64,000 nucleotides of DNA, taken from the NCBI GenBank assembly GCA_001465935.1, contig LNKV01000012.1, positions 443,302-507,301 of the forward strand, written 5' to 3'. The notes under the pieces are model-generated. The model was not told the DNA's origin and did no database searches. It worked only from the letters and a program-made list of their open reading frames with translations. Origin of the DNA: Clarireedia homoeocarpa. Its lineage: Eukaryota > Ascomycota > Leotiomycetes > Helotiales > Rutstroemiaceae. How positions within the stretch are numbered: the first letter of the stretch is position 1; each line of letters begins with the position of its first letter. Below, piece after piece: positions 34,469-47,389 of the stretch. Position numbers and translations under genes: made by a program.

Positions 34469-35660
34469 GACACAAAGGCATCCGAGGGCACTGCGAAGGA
34501 TGCAATAAATTGGCGCGAGGAGACGAACTTTCGCGATGTTTATTATGCAAAGGTGCGAGCGAGGTGCGTCGTTTATGGTCGGCGTGAGCAACCGTAGCAC
34601 CACTTTACGCGCTCAGTGCAACCATTGCCAATGAAACCTCTCCCCAAGAGCCCAGACGAGATACATGGTTGGGCAACCGCCAATCGGCATATTCCCATTC
34701 GCGTTTCCACGTCCTTCTCCTTCATAACAAATGTCCAAAGAGGAAATCCTGTGAAACCAGTCTTACTGCATTGGGCTCTTGTTTTTGTTTTTCTGTCGCT
34801 GTGTATACGCATCTCGAGATTCGGAGGTGCGAGAGTCGCGACTTCGAGGGGAAGGAAGTGAGAAAGAGGTCGCGTTCTGGTCCAATGTGCTTGGGAGAAC
34901 TCCTGTAGTGAAACTGTACAGAAGACAGTAGAGACTGTCCTTCTGGACCGGAGTGAATACTTACAGCACATACATCCTCGAATAGCTTTGTCTCGTCTCG
35001 TACATTCATTTGTTCCGTCACTCTGATTTCTCCCAAATCCCCTCATTTGCTATCGTCTTCACCTACGTTGCAACCCGCACGCAGAAACAGAAACAGCAGC
35101 GGAATCGGAAACAGGAACAGGAACTGGCACACAAACAGAGAAGCAAGCAATTCCTTCGTACGGCGGGCGACAAGGCTCGCGTAAGGTCACCTTTTATCTC
35201 CGATAAGGGACTAGCGCTAGATTTGCCTCGAACCTCCAAAATAATATCACATCTGAGGTCACCCACCACAACAATCATAACAAAGCCGTCCTATCGCTTC
35301 ACAGCTGGCCCAACGACGAATATACAGCGGAGGACTTGTGGGTAACGGTGTTATTGGTACTGCCATCTCCTACGAGTGGCTGAGGATAGAGCGACGACCA
35401 ATTGATTGGCGGGACCGGATTCACAACAGGAAGAAGGTGGCAGGAAACGAACCAAGAAATCACCACACGACAATATCTATTCACAACCACGAAATCCGCG
35501 ATCGCATTGCGCATTTGAACGAGGGAAATCACAACAGCCGCAAGCGCGACGAATCGCAGGTATTGAGCTGTCGCAACAGCCCTTGGGATTTAGCCACTTT
35601 GAAGGTTTTCATAGAAAGCCATTCTCGTCCGAACTATTCGTTCATTGTTTACGCTTCGCA

Positions 35661-37797
35661 ATGGGGATCAACGGGACCAGCGCGGGCTCAGGCTATAATG
35701 CCGAATACCCCCCTTCACACCTTAGGCGGGCCCAAAACGCCCTAAATACTCCACCTGTTTCCACACCACCCCGCGCGTCGACCCCTCCTCCAGCAACGGG
35801 CAAGAGAGCTTCCGAACGAAAAGCTCACGGTGAAAACTCAACACGAACCATCAGTCGATCTTACCACTCAACTGTCGATGCTATAGATTCAAATGCGCTG
35901 AGTAAAGCTCTAATGAGAGAATTCGAGGATGCTGGGGCGAGACATCGTGACATAACACCTGGAGGGAGCCCTAGCAGGAAGCGACAGAGGGTGTATGGTG
36001 ATAGGTAAGAATGGACATTTCTATTCCCAAGCCGATGGAAAACCCCAGCGTGTTGAGGAGGGTACTGCAACGGTCTGCAGGAGTAGATGTGTACCGTGCG
36101 CATATTCGATGCTCGTGGCTTCAACCTGTCGTCGCTCGATATGTCGTCACTTGATCTGTCAAGTCTAGTCTAGTCGACTTCTTCTTAGCCCGGCTCCCCT
36201 ATATCTGTTCAAAGAACATAATGATATTCTATTCTTTCACGTACTGACAATCTTAGATTCATACCAAACAGAGAAGGCCAAGATCTACAGGCTGGCTTCA
36301 GCCTACTTCACGATGAAGGCTCCCCAGCGACCCCTTCGAAACAAAAGAAAAGAACACCTCATGGCGAGCTACATTTTCAGAGAAGTAAGTACATGGTGTA
36401 TCGGTCTTTGATGTTAATGTATACTAACTATAATGCTAGCCGAAGAAGCAAACAGAACGTTCTCAACTCTACTTCGTTCCGAAATTTTCGACACCACGAT
36501 CCCACAACCAACACCCACTAGTCTATCACCTGAATCGCATCAAACCACAATCAATGATCCTACACGGTCACATACCCCACCTACCATGCCAGGTATCTCT
36601 GCACTACCCGCATCCCTAACCCCTTCGACTCCACATAAGAACCTATTTACTTATATGTCGCCGCGGCATCACACAACCATCGCCGGACACCCAACTCCAT
36701 CCCGCACACCCCAAAGTAGACGTGGACCAAATCTCAATGCGAGGTCTGAGCTTTATAGTCTCACGCCAGTCCGATTTAATAGTCAACAGATGTTGCTCAG
36801 CCCTCGGAAACAACCACGAGCTGTCAGTAAGGTACCGTATAAAGTATTAGACGCACCTGACCTGGCAGATGACTTCTACCTGAATCTCGTGGACTGGGGC
36901 AGTAGTAATGTACTCGGTGTAGGGCTTGGTTCGTGTGTTTACATGTGGAATTCACAGTCTGGGAGGGTGAACAAGCTTTGTGAACTGCAGGATGACACCG
37001 TCACCAGTGTCTCCTGGATCCAGCGTGGATCACATATCGCAATTGGCACAGGGAAAGGACTCGTGCAAATCTGGGATGCCGAACGGACTCGTCGGTTACG
37101 AACTATGACTGGGCACACGGCCCGAGTAGGGTCCCTAGCATGGAACGATCACATCCTTACTTCAGGCTCCAGGGACCGCCTCATCTACCATAGAGATGTG
37201 CGAGCGCCAGATCAGTGGCTAAGGAAATTGGTAGGGCACAAACAAGAGGTTTGCGGTCTCCGGTGGAATTGCGACGACGGCCAGCTGGCGTCAGGAGGGA
37301 ATGACAACAAACTTATGGTTTGGGATAAGCTGTCGGATACTCCTACCCACAAGTTTAGCGATCATACTGCTGCTGTCAAAGCCATCGCCTGGTCGCCTCA
37401 TCAGAGCGGTCTCCTTGCATCTGGAGGTGGTACAGCCGATCGTCGCATAATATTCCACGATACCAAACGGGGTACTAAGATCAACGAAATCGATACTGGG
37501 TCACAAGTATGTAATCTTGCTTGGTCCAAAAACTCAAACGAGATTGTGTCTACGCATGGTTATTCCCAGAATCAAATCGTTGTATGGAAATATCCTAGTA
37601 TGCAACAGGTAGTTAGTTTGACGGGCCACACATACAGAGTATTGTACCTAGCAATGAGTCCGGATGGGAGAGTGGTAGTCACAGGAGCCGGTGATGAGAC
37701 GCTCCGGTTCTGGAACGTATTTGGACGGAAACCAGGCCAACGAGAAGATGTGGATTCGGGCGGAGGAAAAATTTCGGAGTCCGGTATCATAAGATAA
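35661..37797 (+). CDS. cdh1: Cdh1/Fizzy-related WD40 activator of the anaphase-promoting complex
   Basis: Exons 35661-36004, 36257-36384 and 36440-37797 give 609 aa. Start at ATG 35661 (MGINGTSAGSG); the frame above it begins only with TTG. The C-box DRFIPNR (~114-120), split by intron 1, binds the APC/C core. Seven WD40 blades span ~275-590 (DDFYLNLVDWGSSNVLGVGL, SGSRDRLIYHRDVR, LASGGNDNKLMVWDK, VTGAGDETLRFWNVF). The protein ends in IIR, the IR tail that binds TPR subunits. Sequence details (HILTSGSRDRLIYHRDVR, no Mad2-binding motif seen) favour Cdh1/Srw1/Fzr over Cdc20. It drives mitotic exit and G1 by ubiquitination of cyclins in the nucleus. The N-terminus is rich in S/T-P sites, fitting CDK control. 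Identification is firm. Confidence 0.96.
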
Positions 37798-38785
37798 CCG
37801 CTTGCTCTCTGTATTGTTGGCTTCTCGACACATATTAGGGTATAGAATCTCTTGGCAACGCATAGGGAACTGGAAGGCTTGGCGGGACGAGTACTGATTT
37901 GCATTATTGGGCGTTCTGGCACAAACGATTGTTTGGCTTGGGCATGGCTGGAGCTTGTGTTGGCTACATAACACTGGAGGTCAATTGCTATGAGCGGGTG
38001 CTAAGGAGTTGATTGCTTGTATTCGCGTTGGCTTTATGCTTCATTTATCTAATCTCTACGGACCAAAGTGGCAGGCGTGGCTTCGTGTGTTGTAGCTGGA
38101 GGGAGGGGCACCTGGGGAAGGTCTTGGGAAAAAAAGACTTAGTAGTTGAGAAATAGCTGGTCAAATTTCGTCATCACATTTAAAATAGATGATTTGGAAG
38201 ACAATCAATTTAGCATATGAGCTGCTGTATGGTGAGGTTTGTGTGAAATCTGTAGAAGACCACAAGGGGTGCTACTTATAACCTCGCCTCGAACACTTTG
38301 AAAGATCAAGCATTCTATAGGTATTCAACAGCCGTATGTATCCACGTTGAACTACTAACATTGTCGTATGATTCATAGTTGAAGAGATACCATCTGCAAA
38401 GGTGAATTATTTGTTACCAGTATAAACAAATTGGTTGCCTTCTCAATTTTTTCAGCCTCACATCAGGTGGGTGACGCTCTGAACAGGCACTCGCATAATT
38501 CTCATCTATCCCAAAATTTCTACAAAAAAGCAAAATTTCAAGTGAATATTTTCTGACACTTTTGATGAGTATTGTAAGGCAGTGGTGTTACCAAGCGAAG
38601 CAATCGTTCAGCAGTCAAATACATGTCACCTGGAAGCGGCGCCGCTTTTACGAGTGTGCCGTATACAGAAGAGTGTCCCTTCCGTATCGCGCGTTTTGCA
38701 AACACTTATAAAAGCAACGTCTTTTTCCGCCAACTCCCATTTTGAAGCTTTCAAACCCTGCCTACCATAATCACTCATTTTCAGG
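37798..38785. other. Intergenic region
   Basis: 3' side of cdh1 and promoter of the exonuclease-like gene; no gene, RNA or repeat of note seen. Confidence 0.55.
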
Positions 38786-41519
38786 ATGGCAAGTCGCATA
38801 GATCGTCTAAAAGCTTTGACGGGCAACCAAGAAGTCTATGTTGCTCCCGCCGAAACTCAAGAACCGCCGGTAGGATACAAAGTTCGAGCCCAGAATATCT
38901 ACGAAGGATCTGATTCCGAGGAAGATCTAACGGCGAGAATGAAAGCTGGTCTTAACAAGACGCAATATAGAACTTCTGCGCCTTTACTTCGTAAGTATGG
39001 TCTGCTCCTCGGTTTGCTTGGTGCTAATGACTTTTTATAGTTCCTGAGTTGGGTTCAAATGAGTTCCCGGAGTATAAACTTGAGTATGGAGAGTTAGCTC
39101 CTGAAGGAGAAGCCTTCTGTCTTTGGAAGACTGTTACGGGATATCCCTACAGTTATATCGGAAATGCTAACAGAAGTATGGTGAGTCATCCTGTCACCTT
39201 GAGTTCTCCTTTGAAGTTCCGAATTCCCCACAGGAGACCATGTGCGGGCTTATCAAACGTGTTTCTATATCATTCATTATCTTGCTATAGTGAGGAATAA
39301 GAATTATAAACTAACTGAAGGTATATAGGTCGCGGAAAACTTCTTCCATCATGGGAGATGCTACAACCAAACTTGGGATTTGTAAGTTGCACGAACTTCG
39401 CATATGAACCATCTTCCTATATTTCTATGAAATTCCTGAAGCATTTGACCCTCCCTCAACACTTTTTCATATTCACGTCTAACAATTAGCATAGCTTCTA
39501 TCTGTATCGCCTCCAAGAAGATAACAATCAGTCCCCGATCCTTCTTGTCCCAACAAAGCAACTCGAATATTTCCTTACCGTCATCAACCAGTCCCTTGGG
39601 GCTAGCTTGACCATTCCCAGTGGAGCAAAAGGAGCCTTCAAAACTGTTTTCAACAACGACGGAACTCCCTACCCCAGATATCTCGGTCGAGCACTAAACC
39701 AAAGAATGGCCGACGGCCTCAGAGAAGTAATTCCACCGCGACACTACAAGCTCGATGGCGAACCTCCGGTTGTCAAGCCAATCGTCGACACATCCTTAGC
39801 AGCATTTAAAGCCAAGATCGAGGCTATGAACATGGCTCAAAAAGCAAAGAAGAAGCATAACAAGCAAAAGCAAAAAATCGAACGCGTTGCCAAGCAGCAA
39901 TCGTGGAGAAGCTCTACGAAACGAGTTCAAAGATACCTAGGGCTTCGCAAACGCAAGGATGGTGATCTCACGGCTGGGGATGCTAAATCGGAAGGCAAAG
40001 AACTAAACTGGGACGATTACGCCGCTACTTTGCAACAATCTCTCATCCAAAGAGGACCTAATACTTTCTATGATCCGGAGAAACCCGCTAAGTTCACGCA
40101 AGAAGATGCGGTTGTCTTCATCTCGATCGATGTGGAGGCTTATGAACTCAATAACAATGCTATCACCGAGATAGGCATCGCGACCCTCGATGTTTTGGAT
40201 CTGGTGGACATGGCACCCGGTCCACTTGCTGCAAATTGGAGAGAAGCTATTCGTGCTCGTCACTTTCGTATTAAAGAACATATTCATTTAAATAACTCGA
40301 TTCATGTCACTGGGTGTGCTGATAAATTCGGATTTGGGTATGTCGTTTTCTCAACTCTTTCCATCTTCTTCTATTCTCCCACAAGAAAAGCTTGTCATTC
40401 CACATTCCACATTTTCTTTTACCTCCTAGATTCACTACCCACATACCCTTCCCTCTCTTCCATCACCACCGCCTGCCCTACCAATCTTCTCCCCAAAATC
40501 TTACTAACCTCCCCCCCAGAACCAGCGAAATCATCCCGCTCGCCTCAGCCCCCCAAACCATCGGCAGTTGTTTCCGGCCCCCCTACTCCGGCCCTTCCTC
40601 TTCCTCCTCCACAACCTCTCCACCACCCGTCCGCAACATAGTCCTCGTCGGCCACGACATCGAAGCCGATGTGCGCTTCCTACGGCAAATCGGCTACGAC
40701 ATCACCAACCTCGCCCTGCACGAAACCATCGACACGACCCTCATGTGGCGTGCGCTGAAGCGCGAGCCTAACCCCCGCGCGCTCGGCCACATCCTCGCTG
40801 ATCTCGATATCGTTGGTTGGAATCTGCATAATGCGGGCAATGACGCCGTGTACACGCTGCAGGCGATGCTGGGGATTGCGTGCAGGAGTTTGGTGGAGAA
40901 AAAAGAGGCGGTGCAGGGGAAGGGGGAGAGGGAGAGGAGGGTTGCTGAGTGAGTTATATTTTTTCCTTTTTTCTTACCTGTTTAAATTTTTCTGATTTGA
41001 TACATTTTAACTCTATCCCACATCAATCCGATTCATCCATCCATCCATCCATCCCCCACACATGCACTGACCCAAAACAGAGCCGTCCGCGAAGCCACCG
41101 AAAACGCTCTAGAGCGCGAAGAAGGCTGGTCCTCGGACGGGAGCGATGGCGGCGAACGCATCACGGCGGAAGCGGCGGCGCAGAAGAAAACTAAGGTTGT
41201 AGCGGCCAAGCCGGGGAATAAGAGAACGAGGGAACTGGATGCGCTGTGGAACAATCCGGCTCCGTCTTCGTCTTCCTCAAAGGGAAATGCGTGGGAGGGG
41301 GAGGGGTTAGTGCAGGGTATGGGGGAGCTGGGGCTGGGTTCTGAGAGCGGTACTGCTACTGGTACTGGTACTGGTGCAAGTGTAGGGGGAGGACGCAAAG
41401 AGGGGACGAACAAGAACAATAGCAAGAGCAAGGGATGGGCCAATTGGAGCAAAGACGGGAACAATGGATGGGGAGAGCCGGGGAACGCGCGCCCGTGGAC
41501 GGATACGAATGGTTGGTGA
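38786..41519 (+). CDS. DEDDh 3'-5' exonuclease-like protein (QIP / Gfd2-YDR514C type)
   Basis: Six exons (38786-38990, 39041-39180, 39329-39381, 39495-40337, 40520-40948, 41081-41519) give 702 aa. The N-terminal third has a conserved block (GEAFCLWKTVTGYPYSYIGNANRSMVAENFFHHGRCYNQTW, split over three exons), then a Lys-rich helix. The RNase H-like nuclease fold carries DEDDh residues: SIDVEAYE (D~345, E~347), VGHDIEADVRFL (D~460) and LHNAGNDAVYTLQAML (H~517, D~522). In Neurospora, QIP degrades the siRNA passenger strand for Argonaute QDE-2; yeast Gfd2 relates to mRNA export. Which role applies here is open. The C-terminal ~140 residues are low-complexity (TGTGTGTG, KGWANWSK). Exon 1 starts at the ATG preceding MASRIDRLKALTG. 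All junctions close in frame. Confidence 0.85.
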
Positions 41520-42755
41520 GAGAAAGCAGACCCCCGAAGTATGCTTGCCATCTGTGACGGATATTCTCGACAAAATCCCCGGGATGGGTGTTGATTGGAG
41601 TGAGCTCGTTGCCTTGGCTGTGTTTGATGGCGGTGCTTTTACAAATTTGTTTGAATGAGCTTGCTGCTTTGCCGCTTTTTTTATTATATTTTTTTTCAGC
41701 AGAGATGTTTGCCTGAGATACATAGATGGTACGTAACGTAACGTACGCCATGGATTTTGCTTGCATGATATCTTGGTATTTGAAGGGGGTCGGTCGGTAG
41801 ATGGAAGCGGAAAAGGGGAAGGGATGGGATATACGTTTACTTGTGTTTAGAGAGCGAGAGCGAGAAATGTTAGATACTTGTTTGTCCGTCCGTATTGCAT
41901 ATCTGCGACGCATGGATTGAAAAAATAAGCAAGAACGGCGGGAAAAAATAGATTAATTAACTTAGTAGAAGCAAATTGAAGCATTGGTTTTCGGAAACAT
42001 TTATGGTCGGTCTCCTGTGAGAATAGCAGTATAGAGAACATGTCATGAGAGCTATCATGGATGGACCTTGATTTGATGTATCACTTTCCCAAGATTTGAG
42101 AAGTTGAAATTCTTATGGTATCTTGAGTTTTAGCAGAGGGTAGAGTAGAGAGGTATATTATGCTTTTTCCTATGTACAATACAAATACACACAACACAGT
42201 ACATGTAAATCTCGTGCAAAGCTGGCGGGGTTTAAAATATCACCGGCAGCCGAATTTCAGAAAAACTCCCTCGCTATGATGCCCTTGTATCCGTCCGTAA
42301 AACGCCGTTCATGGGAAAAGAGGATAAATATTGCAGAAGGGGATGGAGAATAGGACGAGATTTCGAGCTGGTGAAGGCAGTTGGAAAGCCATGATTGTTG
42401 CAGGCGGTTGGTGAAATTGAAAATATCGAGACAGGTGCTTGAGTTCTTGAGTACAAAGAAACTCGCATTCGTCTTGGCGGGGCCAAAATCGTCGAATGAT
42501 GGATGTATGCTGTCTCGAGGGCGATTTGAAATCCGTAATATCAATCACCAGCTTCACCTGCACGCCTCCAGTATACCATCTCCATCCGTGCGTCCAGCTT
42601 TTCACCTTCTTGACCTCACTCAAACTCCATCCAAGTCCACAAATCCGCATCCCTCAGCTCCAACCATATCTTCCGTCTCACACCTAATTCTTGACTCTGC
42701 TCCCCTTCCTCGTATACAGCCCGCCTCGTACCAAGTAAACTTTCAACCCTCGGTA
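41520..42755. other. Convergent intergenic region
   Basis: Between the 3' ends of the exonuclease-like gene and pam18. Short frames overlap on both strands without recognisable products. Nothing else seen. Confidence 0.5.
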
Positions 42756-43299
42756 TCATCCGTTCTTTTCCAAAAATTCTTTCGCCTCATTGACCTTTGT
42801 CGCTAAATACGGACTGCCCCCTCTATCCGGATGATTCAACATCATCAGCGTGCGGTGATTCTTGCGGATTCGTTCTTTGGTTAATTGACGCTCGCTATTT
42901 TTCAAAATCGGGTTAGTTTTTGCTTGGAGATTTACTTCATTATGGAGATAACATAAGGGGTAGCAGCAAGAGAGTAGAGCGACAAGAGACAGATTTAAGC
43001 CAAAAAAAGAGGAACACACCTCAACTGCAAAATCAAAGCCGCTTCCCTCCGATTCATCTTAGGTTCAAAACCACCTTTATAAAATGCTTTGCCCAGCGCA
43101 CCGACTGCTTCACCGCGCGATCGACGGTATGCTACGAGACCCGCGCGACCCTGTGATGTGTTTGTTAGAAATAATTAACTTGTCCTCTTGGAGGGGAATG
43201 CGAAGTCGGACAGGAGCCGGAAGAAATGGTGGAGGAAGGGAAACATACGAGAAATGCGGCGACTGCGGCACCAGCTGCGAGGGTAAGTACTGATGCCAT
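42756..43299 (-). CDS. pam18: Pam18/Tim14, J-protein of the mitochondrial TIM23 import motor
   Basis: Exons 43249-43299, 43020-43150 and 42756-42894 give 106 aa. Residues 1-20 (MASVLTLAAGAAVAAFLGRAG) form the inner-membrane anchor. The matrix J-domain follows, with FEPKMNRREAALIL (helix 1), TKERIRKNHRTLMMLNHPDRGGSPYLATKVNEAKEFL and the HPD signature at 82-84. This is the exact layout of Pam18: it stimulates the ATPase of matrix Hsp70 (Ssc1) at the TIM23 channel, paired with Pam16. The phrase NHRTLMMLNHPDRGGSPY is diagnostic. Length is short compared with yeast Pam18 (168 aa) but usual for filamentous fungi and animal DNAJC19. The TM-coding exon is separated from the J-domain by intron 1. Essential housekeeping gene. 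Confidence 0.96.
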
Positions 43300-46200
43300 T
43301 GTTATGAGACGAGACGAATGCTGGTAGTGAGATGGGTTGAATTTGAGATAGATGGCGGAGAATTTGGGGCGGGCGAAAAGAAAGATCTCATCGTTCGGCC
43401 GTCGGATAAGGGATTTTCCGCGCCGATTTGGATTCTAGAAGGAAGAATAAGTTAATAAAAGTCATCTGTGCGCCAATTGATGTTTTGATATCGATATCTA
43501 TAGAGAGACTAGGTAAAAGCGCTGTTGCAAATTCGTACACCAGCTTGCAGCACAAGATATATGTTATGTTTGAACCTGGATTTGTCTTTGATTTGTTTCC
43601 AAGTTCTTTGGTCAAAAGTTCCATAAGAGAAGGCAATCTTACCTACCTCTATGTCAAAGTCTACGAAGCTGATTGGCCACAGGACGGATAATATTATTTC
43701 TTGCTAATCAACTGAAATGGCATACTGCGCCCGCGAAACTATTCTGACATTGGCATTCTACCGTGAGGCAATCAGCACATAGTGAGAAAGATGGATATCG
43801 TTGTTGCATTTAGACTGCCGAGATTTCCATTGGGCGGACTATTTTTGACGGCCTGGCAAATCATGGTGGATCTTGAAGGAACCACATAGCAAGGCCGGCA
43901 TCTTAATGTCGAGCGAAATAGGCAGCATGAATCCATGATGAGGACAATGTCAATAGGTTGGTTTCAAAAAGTATGAGTGTGATAGCTGCGAAGATTCTGC
44001 TCCATTTGATTTTAAATAAGACTGTGCGGCGTGTTACATTGAGAGTCGACTTTCGATGCTGTCTTCATAGCCTCCCAGGAAATCTTAGAGAGAAGATAAA
44101 GTGAATGACGTAGGGAAGAAAGAGAGGTCGTTAGTTTAGCCAAAATCCCAAGCTTGATCTAATGGAAGGAAATGTGAGAGCTGTGGCGTCTGTATGGTTC
44201 ATTCAACGTTCTTCATTGAGCACAGAGCTTTCTCCTGTAATTTAGTCATATCTGCGATACCATGAAAGACCAACCACAGACCGGCCACAACTGAGCAGCA
44301 CAAATAGACAGGACGTCAATCAGAGCGAATGGAGGTAGACAGATCGCTTTGGCTTACAGAGACAAAACACGGCTGCTTGCTTAGGATGAAGGGCCAGAAA
44401 TATTGGTGGCTGTACTTCAAACTCAACGAGGTGCTAAATGTCCACGGAAAGGAGAATCGAGAGAATATGGAAACAGGGTCATTGAAGGTTGCACTCGTTG
44501 CTAAGCACCTTTGCCCGGCATTGGGAGCAGAAATTCAAGTCTCAACGCAAAGGATGAAGCAGCTTGAACAAGGACGTGTTGTGAGCTTCGACTTTGTCCT
44601 CATACACAATGGCTTATTCCTTCTCTTGAATTCTCTTGGGCATTCATAAGGACTTAAGGTGGCAAGGAGACAGACAATACAACGGACGAGGGCAGACACA
44701 CTCCGAAGTAACCCACTAACTATCTAAACTATTGTGAAAATTTTCAGAGAAGCCTTGAGTCCAGAAATGTGTTCGGAACTTTCGCGACAACGAGTCAAGG
44801 ATTCTCCATGGAAAGAATAAATTGTATTCATACGTGGGACTGGCCAAGACCATAAAATGAATATCCAAGAGTGGACAAACAACGCAGTATACGAAATCTG
44901 CTGATTTGAACATGTTTCGTCTCTTGGCGAAGCACTTGCGCCACCTACATCTCTGGAACGGGAGGTAATGCTGTCGGAAGGGCAGCCGACCTGGCGTAGA
45001 AATTCCCGATTGCCCCCCTGCAGCGTAGATGCAAAATGCACGAAGTACTTTCGTATATATTACCTCCGACGTTTAGCCGTCGGTACAAAAGCTTAAAAGA
45101 GTGGCGGCTAGTGAAGTTCGTCGGAACCATCTCACCTGGGTTAATCCGGTCAGAGACGCGAGATCGTGGGTTGGTTATTGTAAGCATAACAAAGAAGACT
45201 CGTCAGGAGTAATCGGACCGAAGACGAGCTCGGGTTTCCACGCTCAAGGTACAGCAGCATAATCCTTACTTCGTACGTGAATGGCACGGTGGATCTGGGG
45301 CAGCGGGGTTGAGGATTGGGGTAGAGAAACAGCTGCAAACAGACAAATTCTGGAGGAGGCTGGCCACGATACTAAAATTCACCAACTGTTACTTGGGATG
45401 GAGTTTGTGGATTGTGGCAGGAATCGATCGAAGGAGAGTGGAGGGAAGCGCACGAAGCACCATTTCTGGCTGCCAGTGGTAAATGGTAATGCTCCAAACT
45501 ATGCTGGGAACTCCTATCCGTCTACAAAGTACCGAAGTACATAGGAGGTCGCAACAGGCCAGGAGACTTTTTAAGTCAGGTGAGTCAGGGATGAGACATA
45601 TTCAATGATTAGTCAATCGATAGATTAATCGATAGATTAATCACATGAGAGTTCAATCAATGTTTTCGGCACTTCTAAGATTCCGTGCTGAGAGTGAAGA
45701 GAACGACGATGTTCCTCGCCACCAAAAACCTGTTCTCGTGGACCGGAAAAAGTTTGCAAACCGTGTGGAAATTAGTGGATCCCATCCAGTGACGGTGACA
45801 GTGACAGTGATAGTCCTCGTCTTTTCCCCAAGCCCGACATTCTACCGATCGTTGGTAATGCGGATCCCCATGGATGGATGACAGGTGGGGGGAGGGTGGG
45901 GGGTGAGGGGGGAGTTTTCGCGGAGAAGAAGTGTAACCCCAAAACAAGCCCGGGTTCTCTTGGTTCTAACAAACGCCAAAGCAGCCCAAGGGCAAAACAT
46001 ACGAGGGAGCGGGCTTTCCGGGTGATGAGAGGTCTACTTCCCTACTAAGCAACGCCAAAACATCATCACGTTGAAGGGTGTAGAGCTATCGTGGCGGGAA
46101 ATGGATATACATCGGGACAAGTTTCCCCACGTAGAGTAGCGATGCCCTTGTCTTTGCGGGGAATCGAAAGCCCGAGGGCTTGTCAGCTTATTCAATGTAT

Positions 46201-47389
46201 GTACAGCACCGGTATGGCACGGCAACCAAGCAACAAGCAACAAGCTTGGGCTTGCGCTTGGGCTTTCCAACCGTGCATACAACAAGCTGATCCGCCCCCT
46301 GTCAGCATACATCATTGAAAAGTTGTTGTGCCTCGGAATTGGAATCATTCCCTCGACTGAGCACAGAAACTTTTCTAAAGTCAATTGAGATCTTTCGGAT
46401 GAACGTCGAGAGCTTCTTAGAACAGAAACAGAACAGAAACGTAACATTCATTAGTGGCAGGGGGAGCCAAACGAGAAACTCCAACAAACAATGCTTCGCA
46501 CGGTAAGATTAGCAAGTGTACTATGTACTTACTGTACAAGTATCAACGCTGCTTCGCCTCAGCCGGTGATCAGGAACCGGACGATGATGAAATTCTAGAA
46601 AGCCAAGATCACTAGACCTTTACCAGCTCGGGTATTTGAGCACGAAGTACGTGCCTAGCAAGTACTTCCGCAAGTAGCACTCCGAGCCCAACCTAGCGGC
46701 TCTTCCCCAATCCCAAACAGGCATGTACCTAGTTTAATGGGAAAGAATGTTTTCAGGATATGGGAAGATTTCTGCGAAGTAGCCGGTGAGAGGAGCTGCA
46801 AACCATCGCTACCCTGGGATGGCTAGGATGACTACAGAGGTAGGTACTTTCGTAGACGGGCACCAATGGAGAAATCATCGTGTCCATCATTGAATAGCCG
46901 GCTCATCCAAATACGCTCACACCCGGTCGTCAGCCCTCCCCAAACTGGCTCCATAGACAGTGTCGACAGTCTAGCCATCCATCATGGACGGATCTGACAA
47001 GGGTAGCTCAAGTCGCTCGTGAAGCTTCTGCAAGAACCGGGGAAGCTCCAAAGTGCGATGTGCACCGCTTGTACCAGCCTGTGGGTTATGGTAACGGTCG
47101 TGGTAAGCTCGAGAGTCGCAACTAGTTCTAGCTTTGGTCATAGTCCCAGACATGCTTGCCATCCCATTTTCAATATCATATCACATAATGCAAGTAAGTA
47201 TCTACTGGGTATAGGAGATGTAGGTGTGAGATGAGGGATTTGCAAATCGGTATAAGTAGCTCGCTGTCCACCCCCAGAACGTTCAATCCAGACGTGAATG
47301 AGATACTCGCATCTCATCTCAATTATCGAGAGTGCATTCAATTCGCTCTTTCTGGATAATATTGAGGTCTTCATCGACTCTTTCCGAAA
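43300..47389. other. Long gene-poor stretch (4.1 kb)
   Basis: Divergent region between pam18 and the GH3 gene. A 106-aa ATG frame at 44329-44649 is possible but unsupported. It contains one GTACGAAGTA (reverse, 45267-45276), two related ACGAAGTAC octamer sites (45040, 46639), a G-rich tract at 45882-45915 and a duplicated TCGATAGATTAA (45618-45641). The last ~140 bp is the GH3 promoter. Confidence 0.5.
47251..47257 (+). promoter_or_regulatory. TATA box of the GH3 gene
   Basis: TATAAGT lies 139 bp before the ATG at 47390 and 387 bp before the alternative ATG at 47638. The spacing favours transcription beginning near 47280 and hence the upstream start codon. Confidence 0.5.

Larger units (their letters stand above)
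33284..35660. other. Satellite-rich intergenic region between invertase and cdh1
   Basis: Divergent promoters flank a core of simple DNA: a G17 run (33820-33836), two GTACGAAGTA copies (33893, 34021), a 7-bp GTATGGA minisatellite (34020-34254) and a 4 x 27-bp minisatellite (34361-34468). From 34870 to 35660 is likely cdh1 promoter and leader; a minus-strand frame (33713-34603) is a product of the repeats. Confidence 0.6.

Noticed and set aside
33713..34603. 296-codon minus-strand frame rich in TPYSILH repeats
   Set aside because: It is a translation of the 7-bp and 27-bp minisatellites in an open frame, not a gene.
44329..44649. 106-codon ATG frame between pam18 and GH3
   Set aside because: Begins with ATG and is not repetitive, but no recognisable family, no introns and no conservation evidence; insufficient support.
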